Shown here one piece after another: positions 1 through 4,141 of a stretch of 5,673 bases of DNA. The position numbers and the translations under genes are program-made. The stretch is from DATGKK01 sp035294725 (GTDB lineage: Bacteria; Actinomycetota; Acidimicrobiia; Acidimicrobiales; Bog-793). The DNA lies in NCBI GenBank assembly GCA_035294725.1, contig DATGKK010000113.1, positions 1 to 5,673 on the forward strand, given 5' to 3'. The notes beneath the pieces were generated by a model. The model was not told the DNA's origin, searched no databases, and was given only the letters and a program-made list of their open reading frames with translations. Each line of letters opens with the position of its first letter. Within the stretch, counting starts at the first letter, position 1.

Positions 1-200
1 TCGCCGGAGAGCCGGTCCCCGACACCGTGCTCGCCGCCTGCTCGGCGATCGTGGCGGAGGGAGCGCCGGAGCGGGTGGCAGCACTCATCGACGACGAGGA
101 GGCCGAGGCGCTCTGCCGGCGGGCGGGCTCCCTTTTGCGCACGCGTCGGCTCCCCTCGCCCCGGGACGACTACCGCGCCTACCCGTGGCCGCTCGTGTGA
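1..200 (+). CDS. C-terminal end of an unidentified protein (5' partial)
   Basis: An open frame enters from the left edge (first whole codon at position 3) and stops at TGA 198-200, giving 65 visible residues. The piece begins AGEPVPDTVLAAC, continues through an acidic helical stretch (ALIDDEEAEALCRRAG), and ends in a basic, proline- and aromatic-rich tail, RDDYRAYPWPLV. Third codon positions are strongly G/C, as in the other genes here, which supports real coding. No membrane segment or catalytic motif is visible, and I do not recognise the family from this tail. It is followed by about 99 bp without a supported gene, so its relation to the next gene on the same strand is unclear. I saw no convincing terminator after the stop. 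Confidence 0.6.
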   Translation, partial: AGEPVPDTVLAACSAIVAEGAPERVAALIDDEEAEALCRRAGSLLRTRRLPSPRDDYRAYPWPLV

Positions 201-299
201 ACGGCACCGGCGAGGAACGGCGCGTCGGCGTCGGCCTTTGCATGCCGCCGGTAGGGGTGCGGTAGATCCTCGGGTAACGATGTCGACGACCATGCCGCC

Positions 300-689
300 A
301 TGGCGGACGGGGAGATGGCGCCGGCGGACCTTCTGCGACTGCTCCCGGCGGCGCTGGTGCCGGAGGAGGTGGTCGGGCAGGTCCACGCGGCCCTTGGCCA
401 GCTGCAAGAGGTGGTCGGGAGCCGCCGCCAGTGGTCGGCGACTCCGGCGGGGCGGCGCGCGCTTGGATCCCTCGCCGAGGCACGCTTGGCGCTCGCCCGC
501 CACACGGCCGTGCCGGGTGAAGCGATCATCCTTACCAAGGAGGCGCTGCTCGAGCTCGTGGCCGCTCTCGCCGCTGCCGCCGACGCGCTCGGTCGCTCGG
601 GCTGCCTCGTGGGCTCGTTCGCGGCAGCGGGCTTGGAGGGCCGCCTCCTCGAGCGGCTCGTCGACGCTCAGCCGATGGCGCCGGCCTGA
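300..689 (+). CDS. Small hypothetical helical protein
   Basis: This 129-residue frame starts at ATG 300, the first possible start after an in-frame TAG at 252-254, and ends at TGA 687-689. The composition is protein-like: rich in Ala, Leu, Val and Glu, with amphipathic helical runs such as MAPADLLRLLPAALVPEEVV and KEALLELVAALAAAADALGR. Third codon positions are mostly G/C, and competing frames in this stretch give only Arg/Ser/Pro-rich shadow products. There is no signal peptide, clear membrane helix or catalytic motif, and I do not recognise a family. Two cysteine-free helical halves are joined by a short loop around ARHTAVPGEAI; the only cysteine lies near SGCLVGSF. No good Shine-Dalgarno sequence precedes the ATG. 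Its 3' end overlaps the end of the opposite-strand GGDEF gene by 22 bp. It could be a small cytoplasmic regulator or partner, but nothing in the sequence proves it. Confidence 0.55.
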   Translation: MADGEMAPADLLRLLPAALVPEEVVGQVHAALGQLQEVVGSRRQWSATPAGRRALGSLAEARLALARHTAVPGEAIILTKEALLELVAALAAAADALGRSGCLVGSFAAAGLEGRLLERLVDAQPMAPA

Positions 690-1603
690 GGCGCGGCAAG
701 CGGGCTTGCGACCTGGTGCCGGCGAGGGGGCGAGGGGCGGCTCGAGAAGCTGCGGCGGGAGCGCCGGCGCTCGTAGAGCTGGTCGTCGGCCTCGTGGAGG
801 AGCAGGGCGGCGTCGAAGCGGCCGAGCGCCCGGACGCTCGCCGCCCCCCAGCTGAAGGCAGGGGCGCCGTACTCGGACACGCGCGCCATGACGACCGCAG
901 CTTCGGCGGGGCCGGCGTCGGCGAGCACCACGACGAACTCATCACCGCCGATCCGGTAGACGCCGTCGAGGCCCCGGAGCGCACGCCGCAGCGTCTCCAC
1001 GAGCTGGAGCAGGAGCCGGTCGCCCGCCGCGTGGCCCTCCGAGTCGTTCACCTCCTTCAACCCGTCCACGTCGATCGCGACCACGCAGAGATCGAGCTCC
1101 GCCCGGGCGCAGCGGGCGAGCTCGCGCTCGAGGTCGCGCTCGAGGGCGCGGCGGTTGGCGCAGCCCGTGAGTGGGTCGCTGAAGGCGGCGCGCTGCAGCT
1201 CGTCGGTGGCCGCCCCGGTGGCGGCAAGCATCGCGCGGTCGACGAGCCGCCCGATGCGCTCGCCCCCCGCCGATCCGCTCACGAGATGGCGGAGCAGCAG
1301 CATCTGCTCGACGACGAGGGCGGGGCTCGCGACCGAGGCCCCCCAGGCGGCCGCGGCGTCGTCGAGGGCGCGCCGGCGGGCGCCGACGGTGCCGGCCGGG
1401 CGAACGAGGCGCTGGCTGCGCTCGCGGCCGGCGAAGGTGCCGCGCACCCGTGCGAGGGCCTCGGGAGCCGCAGCGCGCTCGAGCGCGACGAGCAGGGCGT
1501 ACCGCTCGGCGGTGTCGTCCGGCCCGGTCAGGCAGCCCGTCGCGCTGCAGCGCTGGAGCCATGCCACGCGCAGCTCGTCGACGGCCTCGGCGTCGAACTC
1601 CAC
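668..1603 (-). CDS. GGDEF-domain diguanylate cyclase with intact I-site
   Basis: This gene is predicted to make cyclic di-GMP from two GTP in the cytoplasm. Using the GTG at 1603 it has 311 residues. Residues 1 to about 138 form an unrecognised helical domain with no membrane segment. The GGDEF domain spans about 139-285: DPLTGCANRRAL from residue 143; IDVDGLKEVND (177-187) with metal-binding D178, K183 and guanine-contacting N186; GHAAGD ending at D195; and the signature GGDEF at 219-223, with D221 and E222 as metal/catalytic residues. RGLD at 210-213 lies exactly five residues before the signature, the position of the RxxD inhibitory site in PleD-type enzymes, so product feedback inhibition is expected. 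The domain ends with ADDQLYERRR and a basic, serine/proline-rich tail. The chosen start has GGAGGT seven bases upstream. An in-frame GTG at 1717 would add 38 residues but has no ribosome site. The gene is divergent from the glycosyltransferase at 1814. Confidence 0.9.
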   Translation of the reverse strand: MEFDAEAVDELRVAWLQRCSATGCLTGPDDTAERYALLVALERAAAPEALARVRGTFAGRERSQRLVRPAGTVGARRRALDDAAAAWGASVASPALVVEQMLLLRHLVSGSAGGERIGRLVDRAMLAATGAATDELQRAAFSDPLTGCANRRALERDLERELARCARAELDLCVVAIDVDGLKEVNDSEGHAAGDRLLLQLVETLRRALRGLDGVYRIGGDEFVVVLADAGPAEAAVVMARVSEYGAPAFSWGAASVRALGRFDAALLLHEADDQLYERRRSRRSFSSRPSPPRRHQVASPLAAPQAGAIG

Positions 1604-1610
1604 GTCCGGC

Positions 1611-1616
1611 ACCTCC
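1611..1616 (-). promoter_or_regulatory. Ribosome binding site deciding the GGDEF start
   Basis: On the minus strand this reads GGAGGT, a full match to the anti-Shine-Dalgarno core. It lies seven bases upstream of the in-frame GTG at 1603-1601. The more upstream in-frame GTG at 1717 has no purine-rich block at the right distance, so this site favours the shorter protein. The block also encodes residues if the upstream start is used, so it could be chance. Confidence 0.55.
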
Positions 1617-1706
1617 GTCGAGCCCACCACGAGCAGGCCGCGCGCGTCGGAGGACCCATCGGCGGCGGTGGGTGCAGCCTGTCCGCCCAGGCGATCGGGA
1701 AGATGC

Positions 1707-1716
1707 TGGTCGACCA
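1707..1716. promoter_or_regulatory. Perfect 10 bp palindrome, possible operator
   Basis: The sequence TGGTCGACCA is identical to its reverse complement. It lies between the divergent cyclase and glycosyltransferase genes, a few bases from the overlapping -10-like elements at 1721-1730. It would fall near the transcription start of the minus-strand promoter and in the -35 area of the plus-strand promoter, a place where one bound dimer could affect both. No known regulator consensus is matched with confidence. If the cyclase starts at 1717, this is just its first codons. Confidence 0.25.
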
Positions 1717-1720
1717 CTTC

Positions 1721-1730
1721 AACGTAGCAT
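1721..1730. promoter_or_regulatory. Overlapping back-to-back -10-like elements
   Basis: The ten bases AACGTAGCAT hold TAGCAT on the plus strand (1725-1730) and TACGTT on the minus strand (1726-1721). Both fit the actinobacterial -10 pattern TANNNT. The minus element is also preceded by TGC, giving an extended -10 (TGNTANNNT). This is one of the few A/T-richer spots in the region. Predicted start sites would be near 1737 on plus and near 1714 on minus. The minus site would leave the GTG at 1717 outside the transcript and so supports the cyclase start at 1603. No good -35 hexamer is visible for either direction, so the call is tentative. Confidence 0.35.
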
Positions 1731-1760
1731 CGCGGTGCTCGAGAACGAGGGAGGCTGGCG

Positions 1761-1808
1761 GTGCTGAGGGTCGCTCCACACGGACCTGGCAAGGCCCGGG
1801 GAGGCTGA
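1761..1808 (+). CDS. Possible 15-residue leader peptide ahead of the glycosyltransferase
   Basis: A GTG at 1761 has GGGAGG (1749-1754) six bases upstream. It opens a 15-codon frame reading MLRVAPHGPGKARGG if GTG is read as Met, ending at TGA 1806-1808. The frame runs through the glycosyltransferase ribosome site and stops only five bases before its GTG at 1814. Ribosomes translating it would therefore cover or deliver to the downstream start, the arrangement seen in translationally coupled leaders. The peptide is small, basic and Gly/Pro-rich, with no recognised family and no run of one amino acid typical of attenuators. It is too short for coding statistics to help, so it may be fortuitous. 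Confidence 0.25.
   Translation: MLRVAPHGPGKARGG
1798..1804 (+). promoter_or_regulatory. Ribosome binding site of the glycosyltransferase
   Basis: GGGGAGG lies nine bases before the GTG at 1814. It is the only in-frame start near the first beta strand of the protein with such a site, and it excludes the upstream in-frame ATG at 1703, which falls in the divergent promoter region. Confidence 0.6.
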
Positions 1809-1813
1809 CGCGA

Positions 1814-2782
1814 GTGGGAGGCGAGCGCCGCTCGCCGAGCGTGAGCGTCGTCGTGCCGGTTCTCGACGAGGCCGGGATGATCGGGCCGTGCCTCGAGGCC
1901 GTCCTGGCCCAGGACTACCCCTTGGTGCGCGAGGTCGTCGTCGCCGACGGCGGCTCTAGCGACGGCACCCGCGAGATCGCGGCGGGGTTCCGAAAGGTGG
2001 TGCTGGTCGAGAACCCGCGCCGCTCGCGGCCGGCGGGCTTGAACGTCGCCATCTCCGCCGCAACCGGGGACGTGATCGTCCGCGTCGACGCGAGGACCCG
2101 CCTTGCTCCCGACTACGTCAGCCGGTGCGTGGCCGCCCTCGAGAGGTCGGGCGCCGCCATCGTGGGCGGCCCGATGCGCTTTGCCTGCGCGAGCGCGCGC
2201 GACCGGGGGATCGCGGCCGCCATGATGTCGCGGGTGGGCGCAGGCCCCGCTCAGTTCCGCCGTCTCGGGGGAGAGCCTCGCTACGTCGACACCGTCTACC
2301 TCGGGGCCTACCGGCGGGAGGTCATCGAGCGCCTCGGCGGCTACGACGAGGACTCCGGCGGGAACGAGGACGCCGAGCTCGCCTACCGGGCACAGGCGGC
2401 CGGCGGCGTCTACCTCGACCCCTCCATCGTCTCCACCTACGTGGTGCGGGAGGGGCTGCGGCCGCTCGCACGCCAGTTCTACCGCTACGGCCGCAACCGG
2501 GCGCTCACGGTGCGGCAGCATCCGGGATCGCTCTCGGCCCGCCAGCTCGCGGTCCCCGCACTTGCGCTGGGCCTCCTCAGCCCGTGGCGCCGGCCGGTGC
2601 TGGCGATCTACCTCTCCCTCGTGCTCGGCAGGACCGCCCTCGAGGCCTCGCGCGATCCCGCGGCCGCCCCCACCCTCCTCGTGGCGTTGCCGACCATGCA
2701 CGCGGCGTGGGGAGCCGGCTTTGCCCGCGGCATCACGGCTCGATCCCACGGGCGGCAGGCGCCGGCTGCCGGGCCGTCCTGA
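1814..2782 (+). CDS. Family 2 glycosyltransferase, ExoA-like
   Basis: This 322-residue protein is an inverting GT-A fold glycosyltransferase (GT2) that would add a sugar from a nucleotide sugar to a lipid-linked glycan at the inner face of the membrane. Seen in order: the nucleotide-binding strand SVVVPVLDEAG (11-21); ADGGSSDGT (44-52); VRVDARTRLAP (89-99), where D92 is the likely metal/nucleotide aspartate; YVDTVYLGAYRREV (157-170) followed by GGYDED; NEDAELAYR (184-192) as the acidic catalytic motif; and RQFYRYGRNRA (220-230), in the place of the QxxRW motif of other GT2 enzymes. The TVYLGAYRREV, NED and RYGR blocks resemble succinoglycan transferase ExoA. Hydrophobic stretches at about 245-272 and 284-302 suggest membrane association. 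The start is set by GGGGAGG. It converges with the phosphotransferase gene, leaving 8 bp between stops. Donor and acceptor sugars cannot be read from sequence. Confidence 0.9.
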   Translation: MGGERRSPSVSVVVPVLDEAGMIGPCLEAVLAQDYPLVREVVVADGGSSDGTREIAAGFRKVVLVENPRRSRPAGLNVAISAATGDVIVRVDARTRLAPDYVSRCVAALERSGAAIVGGPMRFACASARDRGIAAAMMSRVGAGPAQFRRLGGEPRYVDTVYLGAYRREVIERLGGYDEDSGGNEDAELAYRAQAAGGVYLDPSIVSTYVVREGLRPLARQFYRYGRNRALTVRQHPGSLSARQLAVPALALGLLSPWRRPVLAIYLSLVLGRTALEASRDPAAAPTLLVALPTMHAAWGAGFARGITARSHGRQAPAAGPS

Positions 2783-2800
2783 GCTCGGCTTTAGCGGCCC
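2771..2800. terminator. Possible bidirectional hairpin over two converging stop codons
   Basis: GGGCCG (2771-2776) and CGGCCC (2795-2800) are perfect reverse complements. They flank an 18-base loop that contains both stop codons, TGA 2780-2782 on plus and TAA 2793-2791 on minus. A hairpin here could end transcription from both sides. The stem is only six pairs and no T-run follows on either strand, so it would not be a classical intrinsic terminator. Short GC stems are common by chance in this sequence. Confidence 0.25.
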
Positions 2801-4110
2801 TGGAGCCCGACGACCGAGCGCAGCGTCCGGCCCATGATCCGTAGGTCGAGGGCGAGGCTCTGGTGACGGAGGTAGTAGAACTCGTACTGGAGCTTCTCCA
2901 GCGCGTCGAGCTCGCTCGATCCGTAGTCGTACTTCACCTGCGCCCAACCGGTGATCCCGGGGCGGACGAGGTGGCGGGTCTCGTAGAACGGGATCCGTTC
3001 CGCTAACTGGGCGACGTAGTGGGGCTGCTCCGGCCGGGGCCCGACGATCGAGAGGTCACGGCGGATGACGTTCCAGACCTGGGGCAACTCGTCGACGTGC
3101 ATCCTCCGCATGATCCGGCCGACCGGCGTGAGGCGGGGATCGTCGGTCGCCGTCCACTGGGGCTCGGCACCCCCGGGCCTCATGGTGCGGAACTTGAGGA
3201 TGGTGAACTCTCGGCCGTCCTTGCCGACCCTCGGCTGCCGGTAGAGCAGCGGCCCCCGGTTCCCGAACACGTTGGCAAGGGCGACGAGCGGTGCGGCGGC
3301 GGCCAGCACGCCGAGGCCGGGGAGCGCGACCGAGAGGTCGATCAACCGCTTCATCCGGGCATAGGCCGGCCGGTGGATCTCGTTGATGTCGAACAGCAGC
3401 GCGATCCGCTCGAGCTCCGAGATCGGCAGCTTCCCGAGCCATTCGTCGTAGAACAGGGAGAGGGTCCGGACCCTGACGCCGCGGCGGTGGAGCTGCGCAG
3501 CCTGCGAGACGGCCTCCTCCGAGCCCTGCGCCTCGCGGGCGAGGACGAGAAGGGTGGCCTGGTGCTCGGCGACGAGGCTCTCGAGCGGAGCCGGATCTTC
3601 GTCGGTCGGTAGCACGCTCTTTGGATCGACGGCGGCCCGCAGCACCGCCGGGCGCTCGAGCGAGCCACGCAGGTCCTTTGCCAGCCGCTCCTGGTCGTCC
3701 GCGTTCACGACGGCGACGACCCGCTCCTGTGCGGAGTGGAGCTGGCGGGAGCGCTCTCCCTCGGCGGCCATGAAGGTCTGCGCCGGGATGACGAGGAAGA
3801 TGCACATGGCGAGGACGAAGCGGGGGAGCAGTGGCTCTTGGCTGACCGCCTGGACCACCGAGACGGCGACGACGGCGGTGCCGACGGCGGCAGCAGACCG
3901 GAGGAGGCGGTTCCCCGGGCTGAGGCCGTCCTCGGTCACGCCCGCGGCGTAGCTCCCGAGGAGGACGAGCACCGTGAGCACGAGCTCCCAGACGAACCGG
4001 GGCTCATCGAACACGCCGTAGTGGCCGATGAACTTGGCGTGAAACACGATGGCGCCGGCCAGGACCACTACAGTCACCACGGGGGTGAGCCACTTGACTG
4101 ACCGGGTCAT
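2791..4110 (-). CDS. Polyprenyl-phosphate sugar-1-phosphate transferase (WcaJ/CpsE type)
   Basis: This 439-residue enzyme is predicted to start glycan assembly by moving a sugar-1-phosphate from a nucleotide sugar to undecaprenyl phosphate at the inner membrane. The N-terminal part has four hydrophobic helices (about 8-28, 39-56, 72-90, 95-113). A soluble middle region (about 125-245) sits where WcaJ-type proteins carry a Rossmann-like domain. A re-entrant or transmembrane helix follows (about 256-282). The catalytic domain shows GPLLYRQPRVGKDGREF (286-302), KFRTM (306-310), VDELPQVWNVIRRDLSIVGP with the Asp-Glu pair D340-E341, PRPE (358-361), LVRPGITGWAQV (381-392) and a YEFYYLRHQSLALDLRI tail. 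Length and order match full-length family members. The usual SLDELPQ reads HVDELPQ. The ATG at 4110 sits just before the first helix, but no good Shine-Dalgarno is seen. GTG at 4113 or 4137 is also in frame. The sugar is not predictable. Confidence 0.93.
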   Translation of the reverse strand: MTRSVKWLTPVVTVVVLAGAIVFHAKFIGHYGVFDEPRFVWELVLTVLVLLGSYAAGVTEDGLSPGNRLLRSAAAVGTAVVAVSVVQAVSQEPLLPRFVLAMCIFLVIPAQTFMAAEGERSRQLHSAQERVVAVVNADDQERLAKDLRGSLERPAVLRAAVDPKSVLPTDEDPAPLESLVAEHQATLLVLAREAQGSEEAVSQAAQLHRRGVRVRTLSLFYDEWLGKLPISELERIALLFDINEIHRPAYARMKRLIDLSVALPGLGVLAAAAPLVALANVFGNRGPLLYRQPRVGKDGREFTILKFRTMRPGGAEPQWTATDDPRLTPVGRIMRRMHVDELPQVWNVIRRDLSIVGPRPEQPHYVAQLAERIPFYETRHLVRPGITGWAQVKYDYGSSELDALEKLQYEFYYLRHQSLALDLRIMGRTLRSVVGLQGR

Positions 4111-4141
4111 CACCGGCAATTCAACTGCAACCGGCACGTCG
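4111..4141. other. Very short divergent gap between phosphotransferase and polymerase genes
   Basis: Only 31 bp separate the two proposed start codons. The gap holds an A/T-richer patch (CAATTCAACTGCAACC, 4117-4132) inside otherwise GC-rich DNA. Neither start has a recognisable Shine-Dalgarno site, and I find no TANNNT element with a matching -35 for either direction. Either both promoters overlap the opposite gene's 5' end, or one of the starts is set wrongly. The in-frame GTG at 4187 for the polymerase would widen the gap to 76 bp. Confidence 0.4.

Larger units (their letters stand above)
1749..1810 (+). repeat. Direct repeat of a ribosome-binding-site block, 50 bp apart
   Basis: GGGAGGCTGGCG at 1749-1760 and GGGAGGCTGACG at 1799-1810 match at 11 of 12 bases, with a period of exactly 50 bp. 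Both copies contain a strong Shine-Dalgarno core and both are followed within a few bases by a GTG (1761 and 1814). The second copy is the ribosome site of the glycosyltransferase. The first would serve the short leader ORF. It may reflect a small local duplication or a chance match in G-rich sequence. Confidence 0.45.

Noticed and set aside
241..299. CATGCCGCC occurs at 241-249 and 291-299, a 9 bp direct repeat 50 bp apart before the small ORF.
   Set aside because: It is too short and GC-rich to exclude chance, and no promoter or other site coincides with it.
201..299. Search for a promoter, terminator or leader between the first two genes.
   Set aside because: No TANNNT with a -35, no Shine-Dalgarno before 300 and no strong hairpin. 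ACCGGC/GCCGGT (206-211, 247-252) is a short pair with a 35-base loop and carries little weight.
238..855. A plus-strand frame of about 205 codons overlapping the 300-689 gene.
   Set aside because: It is Arg/Ser/Trp-rich shadow product with low-complexity runs. The 300-689 frame has better codon bias and normal composition.
716..1813. A plus-strand frame continuous with the glycosyltransferase from 716, including an in-frame ATG at 1703.
   Set aside because: It lies over the GGDEF gene and the divergent promoter. The GT2 fold begins just after GTG 1814, which has a strong ribosome site.
1604..2947. The minus-strand GGDEF frame stays open far upstream, through the antisense of the glycosyltransferase, to 2947.
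   Set aside because: The upstream translation is Arg/Pro/Ala-rich and lacks family motifs, while the opposite strand carries an unmistakable GT2. Long open antisense frames are normal at this GC content.
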